In this document: positions 1 through 6,280 of the stretch, piece after piece
Position numbering within the stretch: position 1 is the first letter of the stretch
Layout: every line of letters starts with the position of its first letter
Source of the DNA: an uncultured Bacillota bacterium
GTDB taxonomy: Bacteria; Bacillota; Clostridia; UBA1381
NCBI GenBank assembly: GCA_949297205.1
Contig: CASFSH010000252.1
Coordinates: 1-6,881, forward strand
Reading direction: 5' to 3'
DNA: 6,881 bases
Notes under the pieces: model-generated
Told to the model about the DNA's origin: nothing
Databases searched by the model: none
The model's input: only the letters and a program-made list of their open reading frames with translations
Position numbers and translations under genes: made by a program

Positions 1-1
1 T

Positions 2-100
2 ATAGTAAATGAAGCATATAAAATTTTATTTGAAAACAAAAATGCAAGAGATTCAGTGGTCGATCTTATGACTCGTGATAAAACAGCAGAACATCTGTAA
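2..100 (+). CDS. gpsA: Glycerol-3-phosphate dehydrogenase [NAD(P)+], C-terminal end (partial)
   Basis: Only the last 32 codons and the TAA stop are present; the gene enters from the left edge. The encoded tail contains the blocks VNEAYKILFENKNARDSVV and DLMTRDKTAEHL. This matches the usual GpsA ending, where a helix of the form 'Y.ILFEGK.P..AV..LM.R..K.E' closes the all-alpha substrate-binding domain. The cytosolic enzyme reduces dihydroxyacetone phosphate to sn-glycerol 3-phosphate, the backbone precursor for phospholipids. The Rossmann domain and catalytic lysines lie outside the window and cannot be checked. The next gene starts 128 bases downstream, and no T-tract terminator is evident. 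The call rests on recognising a short tail, so it is good but not certain. Confidence 0.8.
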   Translation: MVNEAYKILFENKNARDSVVDLMTRDKTAEHL

Positions 101-142
101 TAATTATTTATCAGCAGAAGCCGGAAATGTGTATCCGAAAAA

Positions 143-175
143 CAGGCATACAAAGAAGGCTTCTTTTATTGCCTG
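143..175. repeat. 33-base imperfect inverted repeat in the gpsA-mntP gap
   Basis: The left arm is 143-158 (CAGGCATACAAAGAAG), the centre is G159 and the right arm is 160-175 (CTTCTTTTATTGCCTG). Thirteen of 16 positions are complementary: the outer six bases and the inner seven match perfectly, and three mismatches lie between. As RNA it would form a stem-internal loop-stem. No T-run follows, so it is not a standard intrinsic terminator. It lies 54 bases before the chosen mntP start. It could be the gpsA 3' end, a repressor site or a leader structure for mntP. The symmetry is seen in the sequence; its role is unknown. Confidence 0.5.
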
Positions 176-228
176 AATATATATTGCGGCATTGTTTAAA
201 TTTTAGTAACAAAGGAATGGCGATTTTT

Positions 229-804
229 ATGGATTTTATTACATTATTATTTGTGGCAGTGGGATTGGCAATGGATGCATTTTCGGTTGCGGTTACCGAT
301 GGCATTGTTATTAAGAAAGTCAAAGTTGTAAATGCTTTGAAAGTTGCGTTGTTCTTTGGTATATTTCAGTTCGGAATGTTATTTGTGGGAAATTTGCTGG
401 GGTCGGCATTTTCAAAATATATAAGTACAATTGATCATTGGATTGCTTTTATACTCTTAATGGTAATAGGCGGAAAAATGTTTTTTGAGGCAATATTTGA
501 AAAAGAGGAAAAAGAGGAAGAAAATAAAAAGGAAAATCCTCTCGATAATAAGGTGCTTACGGTACTTGCAATTGCAACAAGCATAGACGCTCTTGCCGTT
601 GGGGTATCCTTTGCCGCAATGCAGAATGTGGGCATAGTTTATTCTGCTTCCGTTGTAGGCATTGTTGCTTTTGTTTTCTCTTTTGCGGGTATGTATATAG
701 GAAATAAATTCGGAAATCTGTTCGGTAATAAATCAGAGATAATAGGCGGCATTGTGCTTATGGGCATAGGTATAAAAATACTTGTAGAGCATTTGTTTTT
801 TTAA
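229..804 (+). CDS. mntP: Manganese efflux pump MntP
   Basis: MntP exports Mn2+ across the cytoplasmic membrane. The 191-residue product is close to the family norm of about 190 and has six hydrophobic segments arranged as two related halves. Half one carries GLAMDAFSVA with Asp16; half two carries ATSIDALAVGVSFA with Asp120. Asp16 and the second-half aspartate correspond to residues needed for export in E. coli MntP (established knowledge). A charged cytoplasmic loop rich in Glu and Lys (about residues 91-108) separates the halves. The frame is open from an ATG at 127. The ATG at 229 is preferred because it puts the first aspartate at the family position 16, and an AAAGGA sequence lies at 211-216. 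The ATG at 217 (four extra residues) cannot be excluded but sits almost on that AAAGGA. I see no recognisable yybP-ykoY manganese riboswitch upstream. Confidence 0.9.
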   Translation: MDFITLLFVAVGLAMDAFSVAVTDGIVIKKVKVVNALKVALFFGIFQFGMLFVGNLLGSAFSKYISTIDHWIAFILLMVIGGKMFFEAIFEKEEKEEENKKENPLDNKVLTVLAIATSIDALAVGVSFAAMQNVGIVYSASVVGIVAFVFSFAGMYIGNKFGNLFGNKSEIIGGIVLMGIGIKILVEHLFF

Positions 805-813
805 GCTGTTCTT

Positions 814-834
814 CTTTTTAAATTGTTTAAAAAG
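814..834. repeat. Perfect 9-bp stem-loop after mntP, possible weak terminator
   Basis: CTTTTTAAA (814-822) and TTTAAAAAG (826-834) are perfect complements around a TTG loop, starting 10 bases after the mntP stop. The stem is almost all A/T and is followed by CAAAAAGAATCC, not a T-run, so it is at best a weak terminator. It may mark the 3' end of the mntP transcript before the separate remB promoter. Confidence 0.35.
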
Positions 835-925
835 CAAAAAGAATCCTGTTGCATAAGAATATGTGTATAATTTAAAAAAATATCTCTTTATTGCATTAAA
901 TAATAAAATAATATGATGTTTTTTA

Positions 926-954
926 TTGATTTTTATTAAAAAATGGTGTATAAT
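926..954 (+). promoter_or_regulatory. Sigma-70-type promoter for remB-gyrB
   Basis: A -35 box TTGATT (926-931), a 17-base spacer and a perfect -10 box TATAAT (949-954) predict transcription starting near 961. That leaves a leader of about 64 bases before remB. The leader holds two symmetrical elements: GATATG (961-966) with CATATC (988-993), and TCATAAA (994-1000) with TTTATGA (1003-1009). The second lies just upstream of the ribosome binding site. This is the best promoter in an otherwise AT-rich gap between mntP and remB. Confidence 0.75.
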
Positions 955-1024
955 ATATATGATATGCAAATGGATTTTTTGAAATGTCATATCTCATAAA
1001 TTTTTATGATTGAGGGCGGTTTGA

Positions 1025-1288
1025 TTGTTTTTACATATAGGTAATGATGTTGTGGTGAGAACGGAAGATATAATAGCGGTTTTTGATATGGATAATACCA
1101 CAGTATCCAAATCCGGACGTCTTTTTCTGGCTGAAGCTCAGAAAAACAATGATGTTATAAATATATGTGATGACTTACCAAAATCGTATGTTGTAACCAA
1201 CTTTGAAGGAAAAACAAAAGTATATATTTCGTCAGTGTCATCACAGACAATTTTAAAGCGCTCACAAACAAATAAAATAATTATGTAG
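1025..1288 (+). CDS. remB: Extracellular matrix regulator RemB-like protein (DUF370, YaaB)
   Basis: This 87-residue protein is of the DUF370/RemB family, close to the roughly 80 residues of B. subtilis YaaB. The N-terminus MFLHIGNDVVVRTEDIIAVF matches the family pattern 'M.IH.G.D..V...D.IAI.D'. A later KSYVVTNFEGKTKVYISSVSS block matches the family's beta-rich second half. In B. subtilis, RemA and RemB are regulators of biofilm matrix genes, and remB sits between recF and gyrB. Here the gyrB neighbour is kept but recF is absent. The start is a TTG at 1025, preceded by GAGGGCGG at 1012-1019; no ATG gives the family N-terminus. The gene ends 62 bases before gyrB, and the two are probably co-transcribed. 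Confidence 0.85.
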   Translation: MFLHIGNDVVVRTEDIIAVFDMDNTTVSKSGRLFLAEAQKNNDVINICDDLPKSYVVTNFEGKTKVYISSVSSQTILKRSQTNKIIM

Positions 1289-1336
1289 TTTATAATCTTT
1301 AAAGGTTATTATATGTGTTGCCAAAGGCAGCAGAAT

Positions 1337-1353
1337 GGAGGACTGAATTGATG
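1337..1353 (+). promoter_or_regulatory. gyrB ribosome binding site and start choice
   Basis: GGAGG at 1337-1341 lies nine bases before the ATG at 1351. This fixes the gyrB start there and not at the in-frame GTG at 1315, which lacks a comparable site. A small TGCC-AAA-GGCA hairpin (1319-1329) and an ATAATC...GGTTAT symmetry (1292-1309) sit in the remB-gyrB gap. Confidence 0.75.
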
Positions 1354-3273
1354 GAAGAAAGAATTGAAACCAAATATGACGAGAGTCAAATACAGGTGTT
1401 GGAAGGTTTGGATGCCGTAAGAAAGCGCCCCGGTATGTATATAGGCTCTACTTCATCACCGGGTTTACATCATTTGGTTTATGAAATTGTGGATAATTCA
1501 ATAGATGAAGCACTTGCCGGATGCTGTGATAGAATAGTTGTGGAAATAAATCCGGATAATTCTGTAACAGTAACGGATAATGGCAGAGGTATACCTGTCG
1601 GAATACATCCTCAGCAGGGAATACCTACCGTTGAGGTTGTTCTTACCATTCTTCATGCAGGCGGTAAGTTTGGAGGCGGAGGATATAAGGTATCAGGAGG
1701 ACTTCATGGAGTTGGTTCTTCTGTCGTAAATGCCCTGTCTGAAAAACTTGAAGTGGAAGTTTCGGACGGAGAGCATATATATTACCAGAGTTATGAAAGA
1801 GGAAAACCTACCTGTCAGTTAAAAATTATTGGGGATACCGATAAAACAGGTACAAAAATTACATTTAAACCCGATCCGGAAATATTTGAAGTTCTTGAAT
1901 TTGATTATGATGTACTGTTAAAAAGATTAAGAGAACAGTCTTTTTTGAATAAAGGTATAAGAATAATTTTTACAGATAAAAGAGTAGAACCTGCTAATAC
2001 GGTTGAATTGTATGCAGAGGGCGGTATTAAGGAATTTGTTAAGTATCTTAACAGAAATAAAGAACCTATACATGATGAAATAATTTATGTTGAGGCGGAA
2101 AAAAATGATATGATACTTGAACTTGCAATGCAATATACCGATTCTTACAATGAGGTTATTATGAGTTTTGCAAATGACATTCATACGGGGGACGGCGGAA
2201 CCCATGAAACCGGATTCAAGTCGGGACTTACAAGAGTGTTGAATGACTATGCAAGAAAGAACAATCTTTTAAAAGATAAAGATCAGAATCTTTCAGGTGA
2301 AGATACAAGAGAAGGACTTACAGCAATAATAAGTGTAAAACTTTCTGAAGCTCAGTTTGAGGGACAAACCAAAACAAAACTGGGAAATTCCGAAGCAAGA
2401 ACTCTTGTTGAAAATGCAATCAATGATAAATTTGCGGCATTTTTGGAAGAAAATCCCAGAGTGGCAAAGGTTATTATAGAAAAAACTTTAACCGCATCAC
2501 GTGCAAGAGAAGCCGCAAGAAAGGCAAGGGAAGCAACCCGTAAAAATTCTGCGGCAACCAATGCGTCGCTTTTGGGTAAACTTGCAAAATGTACCGATGA
2601 GGGTGCGGATTATGCAGAGTTGTATATAGTTGAGGGTGATTCCGCAGGAGGTTCGGCAAAACAGGGACGAAACAGAAGATTCCAGGCAATACTTCCGCTG
2701 TGGGGAAAGATGCTTAATGTTGAAAAGTCAAGAATAGATAAAGTTTATTCAAATGAGAAGCTATTACCTGTTATTCATGCTTTAGGCGCAGGGATAGGAG
2801 AGGAAATGGATTTGTCAAAACTTAAATACGGTAAGGTCATTATTATGGCGGATGCCGATGTTGACGGATCTCACATCAGAACATTGCTTTTGACTTTCTT
2901 CTTTAGATATATGCGTCCGCTTATTGACAACGGTAATATATATATTGCGCAGCCTCCTTTATTTAAGGTATTTAAAGGTAAAAATGCAAATCTTATTGAA
3001 AAATTTGCCTATACCGATGAAGAACGTGACAGACTGATTGAGGAAATGGGACCGTCATGTAAGGTACAGCGCTATAAAGGTCTTGGAGAAATGGATCCTT
3101 CGGAACTTTGGGAAACCACTATGGATCCTGAAAAAAGGACGATACTTAAGGTGGAACTGGAAGATGCTATTGTCGCTGATGAAACATTTACAATTTTGAT
3201 GGGTGACAATGTTGAACCAAGACGTGAATTTATTGAAAAACACGCAAAATACGTTTCAAATTTGGATATATAA
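1351..3273 (+). CDS. gyrB: DNA gyrase subunit B (type IIA topoisomerase ATPase subunit)
   Basis: GyrB is the ATPase subunit of the A2B2 gyrase, which introduces negative supercoils. The product is 640 residues, like B. subtilis GyrB, and lacks the long insertion of E. coli GyrB. The GHKL ATPase domain shows Glu45 and Asn49 (EIVDNS), Asp76 (DNGRGIP) and the lid GGLHGVG at 116-122. The transducer has the QTK loop at 339-341. The TOPRIM domain shows EGDSAGGSAKQ from Glu428 and DADVDGSH with Asp501 and Asp503, the Mg2+ ligands. The tail has QRYKGLGEM and ends NLDI. Residue 451, in PLWGKMLNVEK, is Trp where most GyrB proteins have Arg or Lys. ParE is the alternative, but the remB neighbour and the QGRNRRFQAILPL block favour GyrB. 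gyrA does not follow. Confidence 0.97.
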   Translation: MEERIETKYDESQIQVLEGLDAVRKRPGMYIGSTSSPGLHHLVYEIVDNSIDEALAGCCDRIVVEINPDNSVTVTDNGRGIPVGIHPQQGIPTVEVVLTILHAGGKFGGGGYKVSGGLHGVGSSVVNALSEKLEVEVSDGEHIYYQSYERGKPTCQLKIIGDTDKTGTKITFKPDPEIFEVLEFDYDVLLKRLREQSFLNKGIRIIFTDKRVEPANTVELYAEGGIKEFVKYLNRNKEPIHDEIIYVEAEKNDMILELAMQYTDSYNEVIMSFANDIHTGDGGTHETGFKSGLTRVLNDYARKNNLLKDKDQNLSGEDTREGLTAIISVKLSEAQFEGQTKTKLGNSEARTLVENAINDKFAAFLEENPRVAKVIIEKTLTASRAREAARKAREATRKNSAATNASLLGKLAKCTDEGADYAELYIVEGDSAGGSAKQGRNRRFQAILPLWGKMLNVEKSRIDKVYSNEKLLPVIHALGAGIGEEMDLSKLKYGKVIIMADADVDGSHIRTLLLTFFFRYMRPLIDNGNIYIAQPPLFKVFKGKNANLIEKFAYTDEERDRLIEEMGPSCKVQRYKGLGEMDPSELWETTMDPEKRTILKVELEDAIVADETFTILMGDNVEPRREFIEKHAKYVSNLDI

Positions 3274-3277
3274 ATAT

Positions 3278-3300
3278 AGTCCCGCATTTTATGCGGGACT
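3278..3300 (+). terminator. Perfect 10-bp hairpin after gyrB without a T-tract
   Basis: AGTCCCGCAT (3278-3287) pairs perfectly with ATGCGGGACT (3291-3300) around a TTT loop, four bases after the gyrB stop. The stem is far more GC-rich than its surroundings. What follows is GTGTGTAAATGAGG, so the T-run expected of an intrinsic terminator is missing. It could be a partial terminator, a transcript-end stabiliser or a processing barrier between gyrB and the transporter gene, which starts 22 bases later. Confidence 0.55.
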
Positions 3301-3321
3301 GTGTGTAAATGAGGAGACAAT

Positions 3322-4521
3322 ATGAAATATACATATAAACATACACGATATGCTTGTTATATAAGTTATATAATCGGTGCGGTAATTAATAATTTTGCAT
3401 CCCTTTTGTTTGTAGTATTTAACAGAGATTTAAATATATCACTTGAACAGATTTCTATGCTGATAACCGCAAATTTTGCTATTCAGCTTGTTGTGGATTT
3501 TTTGGGTGCAAGATATGTAGACAGAATAGGTTACAGAAAAACATTGATATTCGCTATGATTGCATCATGTGCGGGATTGTCGGCTTTGGGAATATTGCCT
3601 TTTGTTCTTCCGCCTTTTACCGGGCTGATTACTTCGGTTATTATATACGCCGTAGGGAGCGGTTTGCTTGAAGTTATGGTAAGCCCTACGATTGAGGCTT
3701 TGCCAACAGAAGGAAAACAGTCCTCTATGAGTCTTCTCCATTCATTTTATTCCTGGGGATGTATGTTTGTTATAATAGTTTCAACGATATATTTTAAAGT
3801 ATTCGGACTGGATAACTGGAGATATTTGTGCTTTATATGGGCGCTGATTCCGTTAGCAAATATATATTTATTTCTTAAAGTGCCGATTATTCCGTTTGGA
3901 GCAGATAAAGAAGCTACACCGTTTCGCACCATATTTAAAACAAAATTGTTTTGGATTTTTGTGGTTTTAATGATGGCTGCAGGAGCTTCGGAAATTGCTA
4001 TGGCACAATGGGCGTCACTGTTTGCCGAAACGGGACTAAAAGTATCAAAGACAATGGGAGACTTGCTGGGACCATGTATGTTTGCTCTTTTAATGGGAAT
4101 AGGCAGACTTATTTATGGAAAGTACGGTGAAAAGATGCCTCTTGTACCTTCAATAAAGGTATGTGCCGTAATATGTATTTGCGGTTATTTGATGGCATCA
4201 TTAATTCAAAATCCCATTGTTGCTTTAATAGGATGTGGAATATGCGGATTCGGTGTTGCTATAATGTGGCCGGGAACTTTGAGTCTTGCAGCAAAATATT
4301 GTAATTTCGGAGGAACAGCAATATTCGGACTTCTTGCAATGAGCGGAGATTTGGGCTGTTGTCTCGGACCGTATACCGTTGCAAAGGTATCTACATATTT
4401 TACCTTATATGGTTCGGAATTAAAAGCAGGTTTGCTGTTTTCAATAATTTTTCCGATAATATTAATAGTGACTGTTATATATTTACCTCATGTCATAAAA
4501 AACAGAAAGTCAGCAGTGTGA
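3322..4521 (+). CDS. Major facilitator superfamily transporter, FHS (fucose permease)-like, substrate unknown
   Basis: The 399-residue integral membrane protein has about 12 hydrophobic segments in two halves. The cytoplasmic loop 2-3 motif GARYVDRIGYRK (62-73) is the classic MFS motif A, and GRLIYGKYGEK (261-271) is its counterpart in the second half. SPTIEAL followed by SSMSLLHSFYSWG (about 121-146) resembles the 'NP...l...........N.LH.f.G.G' segment of the fucose permease-like subgroup, so a sugar or similar small solute driven by a proton or sodium gradient is plausible. No residue visible here fixes the substrate. The hydrophilic stretch around 190-208 is the central loop. GAGGAG at 3311-3316 is the ribosome binding site. 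hydF starts 32 bases downstream with no terminator between, which suggests co-transcription. Confidence 0.85.
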   Translation: MKYTYKHTRYACYISYIIGAVINNFASLLFVVFNRDLNISLEQISMLITANFAIQLVVDFLGARYVDRIGYRKTLIFAMIASCAGLSALGILPFVLPPFTGLITSVIIYAVGSGLLEVMVSPTIEALPTEGKQSSMSLLHSFYSWGCMFVIIVSTIYFKVFGLDNWRYLCFIWALIPLANIYLFLKVPIIPFGADKEATPFRTIFKTKLFWIFVVLMMAAGASEIAMAQWASLFAETGLKVSKTMGDLLGPCMFALLMGIGRLIYGKYGEKMPLVPSIKVCAVICICGYLMASLIQNPIVALIGCGICGFGVAIMWPGTLSLAAKYCNFGGTAIFGLLAMSGDLGCCLGPYTVAKVSTYFTLYGSELKAGLLFSIIFPIILIVTVIYLPHVIKNRKSAV

Positions 4522-4553
4522 TTTTTAATTATTGTACAGAAAGGAAATGAAAA

Positions 4554-5753
4554 ATGAGCCTTAATGATACACCAGCCGCAAACAGAGTGCACATAGGATT
4601 TTTCGGAAGAAGAAATGCCGGAAAGTCAAGCGTGGTTAATGCAATCACTAACCAGGAAATGTCGGTTGTTTCAGAAGTTTTGGGAACTACTACCGACCCG
4701 GTTCAGAAATCAATGGAAATTTTGCCTATCGGTCCGGTTGTAATTATTGATACCCCGGGAATAGACGACGAGGGCAAATTGGGTGAATTAAGAATAAAAA
4801 GAACAAAGCAGATATTGAATAAAACAGATATTGCCGTTCTTGTTGTTGATGGGTTGGAAGGAAAGAAACAGTGCGACGAAGAACTCATATCTATTTTTAA
4901 AGAAAAAAATATAGATTATTTAATAGTATACAACAAATCCGATTTGCACGAAATCGCAGTTAATGAAAAAAATGAGATTTGTATAAGCGCAAAGAATAAG
5001 ACAAATATTGAAGATTTAAAAAACAGATTGGCTGAATTTGCTCAAAAAGAAAATCCGGATATAAAAATACTGGGAGATCTGATTGAAAAAGATGATATTG
5101 TTATTATGGTTACGCCTATTGATTCAGCAGCTCCGAAAGGAAGAATGATATTGCCTCAAGTGCAGACTTTAAGAGATATTCTTGATGCTGACGGGTGTGC
5201 TGTTGTTGTAAAGGAGACACAGCTGCATGAAGCTTTGATAAATCAGAAAAAGAAACCTAAATTAGTTGTTTGTGACAGTCAGGTGTTTGCTTTTGTTGAC
5301 AAAGAAGTGCCGGAAGATATTGACTTGACTTCCTTTTCAATACTTTTTGCAAGATTTAAAGGCAGTTTAAAAACAGCTGTTGAAGGTGCAAAAACCATTG
5401 AGACTTTGAAAGAGGGAGATACTGTTTTAATTTCGGAAGGCTGTACGCATCACAGACAATGCGACGATATAGGAACGGTGAAAATCCCTAAATGGATCAG
5501 AGAATATACCGGTATAGAAAATCTGAATTTTGAGTTTACTTCGGGAATGGGCTTTGTTGATAATTTTGAAAAATATAAAATGGTGATACATTGCGGCGGT
5601 TGCATGCTTAATGAAAGAGAAATGAAGTACAGACAAAGAACCGCACTTGACAATAATACTCCCATAACAAATTACGGGATAATGATTGCATATATGAAGG
5701 GTATTTTAAAAAGAAGTGTAAAAATGTTCCCGGAGATCAATTCATTATTGTAA
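4554..5753 (+). CDS. hydF: [FeFe]-hydrogenase H-cluster maturation GTPase HydF
   Basis: HydF is the scaffold on which the 2Fe subcluster of [FeFe]-hydrogenase, made with HydE and HydG, is assembled and passed to HydA in the cytosol. The 399 residues match the family (about 400). The N-terminal TRAFAC GTPase domain shows the P-loop GRRNAGKS (18-25), the switch I Thr in GTTTDP, DTPG (66-69), NKSD (127-130) and SAK (145-147). A middle dimerisation region follows (about 170-260). The C-terminal cluster domain has Cys297-x-His299 within GCTHHRQCDDIG and CGGC at 347-350, giving the CxH...CxxC signature with 47 residues between, as expected for the 4Fe-4S site. All key residues are present. AAGGAAA at 4541-4547 is the ribosome binding site. 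hydE, hydG and hydA are not in the window. Confidence 0.96.
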   Translation: MSLNDTPAANRVHIGFFGRRNAGKSSVVNAITNQEMSVVSEVLGTTTDPVQKSMEILPIGPVVIIDTPGIDDEGKLGELRIKRTKQILNKTDIAVLVVDGLEGKKQCDEELISIFKEKNIDYLIVYNKSDLHEIAVNEKNEICISAKNKTNIEDLKNRLAEFAQKENPDIKILGDLIEKDDIVIMVTPIDSAAPKGRMILPQVQTLRDILDADGCAVVVKETQLHEALINQKKKPKLVVCDSQVFAFVDKEVPEDIDLTSFSILFARFKGSLKTAVEGAKTIETLKEGDTVLISEGCTHHRQCDDIGTVKIPKWIREYTGIENLNFEFTSGMGFVDNFEKYKMVIHCGGCMLNEREMKYRQRTALDNNTPITNYGIMIAYMKGILKRSVKMFPEINSLL

Positions 5754-5759
5754 ATACTT

Positions 5760-5812
5760 AAAACATATTTTCAAATAAGTTTTTTTTGAAAATATGTTTT
5801 TTATTTTTATAA
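5760..5812 (+). terminator. Rho-independent terminator after hydF
   Basis: AAAACATATTTTCAAA (5760-5775) is perfectly complementary to TTTGAAAATATGTTTT (5785-5800), a 16-bp stem with a nine-base loop. It starts seven bases after the hydF stop and is followed by a very T-rich tail (TTATTTTTATAATTTT onward). The stem is A/T-rich, but its length and the T-tail make it a convincing end for the transporter-hydF transcript. Confidence 0.85.
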
Positions 5813-5862
5813 TTTTTTTTATGTATTGCGGAAATAATAAAAATAACAGTCTAAAAATATGT

Positions 5863-5890
5863 TTGTCAGAATCTTAAACACATTCATAAT
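5863..5890 (+). promoter_or_regulatory. Possible sigma-70-type promoter for the 73-codon gene
   Basis: TTGTCA (5863-5868), a 16-base spacer and CATAAT (5885-5890) form a plausible promoter placed after the hydF terminator and 30 bases before the next start codon. It has one mismatch to consensus in each box. In such AT-rich DNA chance matches are common, so this is only moderately supported. Confidence 0.4.
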
Positions 5891-5920
5891 TTTTTAAAAG
5901 CAATGAATGGAGGTTTGAAA

Positions 5921-6142
5921 ATGAAAAAAAGTGATAAAGATATTCATGCATATGATAAGTTGGATGAAATGAATACCGTAGCATCCGCAACAGAGTGCAC
6001 CGGACTTATACAAATACCTCCCACAAATGCCGAGGAATTGGAGTCCTACACGGAAATATATGATATTCCTGTTAATGTGGATTATGAAAAAAAATCAGAT
6101 AAAAAAGATATTGAAATCAAAAAAGAAAAAATCAGTGTTTGA
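5921..6142 (+). CDS. Small conserved-looking protein of unknown function
   Basis: The 73-residue product is soluble and hydrophilic, with no signal peptide or membrane segment. A Lys/Asp-rich start leads into a central block, NTVASATECTGLIQIPP (about 19-35), and then a segment NAEELESYTEIYDIPV (about 37-52). The last 20 residues are almost entirely Lys, Asp, Glu, Ile and Ser. The central block with its single Cys is the most protein-like part; from memory it resembles short clostridial hypothetical proteins with a 'TECTGLIP' core, but I know no function. A strong GGAGG (5909-5913), seven bases before the ATG, supports real translation and this start over an in-frame ATG at 5903. The gene stands alone, between the hydF terminator and the fluoride riboswitch promoter. 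No clear terminator follows. Confidence 0.7.
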   Translation: MKKSDKDIHAYDKLDEMNTVASATECTGLIQIPPTNAEELESYTEIYDIPVNVDYEKKSDKKDIEIKKEKISV

Positions 6143-6185
6143 CGGCAAAATATATAAAAAAGATTTTGTGAAAAATTAATATATC

Positions 6186-6214
6186 TTGACACATATGTTT
6201 TGATATGATAAAAT
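6186..6214 (+). promoter_or_regulatory. Near-consensus sigma-70-type promoter for the fluoride riboswitch transcript
   Basis: A perfect -35 TTGACA (6186-6191), a 17-base spacer and a -10 TAAAAT (6209-6214, one mismatch to TATAAT) predict a start near 6220-6222. That is immediately before the first base-paired nucleotide of the riboswitch aptamer at 6223. The fit between promoter and RNA start strengthens both calls. Confidence 0.85.
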
Positions 6215-6222
6215 AAATTGCA

Positions 6223-6280
6223 GGGAATGAAGTTCTCCCACGGTAATGACCGGAACTGCTTATTTGGCTGATGACTTCTG
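6223..6280 (+). ncRNA. Fluoride riboswitch (crcB motif)
   Basis: The aptamer starts with GGGA (6223-6226) paired to TCCC (6236-6239), matching the family start 'GGnGAUGGnnUUCnCC' with two G-to-A changes. An extra hairpin CGGT/ACCG (6241-6244 with 6249-6252) sits in the variable junction. The conserved AACTGC (6254-6259) and GCTGATGACTTCTG (6267-6280) follow. The hallmark pseudoknot is visible: GAAGT in the P1 loop (6229-6233) is a perfect complement of ACTTC (6274-6278). It is the same architecture as the crystallised Thermotoga petrophila RNA, where GAGGCC pairs with GGCCUC. The family controls fluoride exporters and some Na+/H+ antiporters; here an antiporter 5' end follows, which fits. The assignment comes from motif recall and pairing, not a covariance search. 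Confidence 0.88.

Noticed and set aside
101..228. A yybP-ykoY manganese riboswitch before mntP.
   Set aside because: The conserved core sequences of that class are not visible, and the 128-base gap shows only the inverted repeat at 143-175.
127..228. An N-terminal extension of MntP starting at the ATG at 127.
   Set aside because: The extra 34 residues are unlike the family, have no good ribosome binding site, and overlap the inverted repeat. The start at 229 places the key aspartate at position 16.
733..990. Minus-strand open frame of 85 codons across the mntP-remB gap.
   Set aside because: It overlaps the mntP end and the remB promoter, is dominated by Lys, Phe, Tyr and Ile as expected from AT-rich noise, and has no recognisable motif.
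1292..1309. ATAATC/GGTTAT symmetry between remB and gyrB as a terminator or operator.
   Set aside because: It is short, needs a G-T wobble pair, and sits in AT-rich DNA where such symmetry is common.
1315..1350. A longer GyrB starting at the GTG at 1315.
   Set aside because: The extra 12 residues are not found in GyrB, and the GGAGG at 1337-1341 lies inside them, correctly spaced for the ATG at 1351.
4359..4550. Plus-strand 63-codon frame overlapping the end of the MFS gene.
   Set aside because: It lies in another frame over a clear transporter C-terminus, with no ribosome binding site or known motif.
6146..6175. CAAAAT...ATTTTG symmetry after the 73-codon gene as its terminator.
   Set aside because: The six-pair A/T stem has an 11-base loop and no T-run. 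It is too weak to call.
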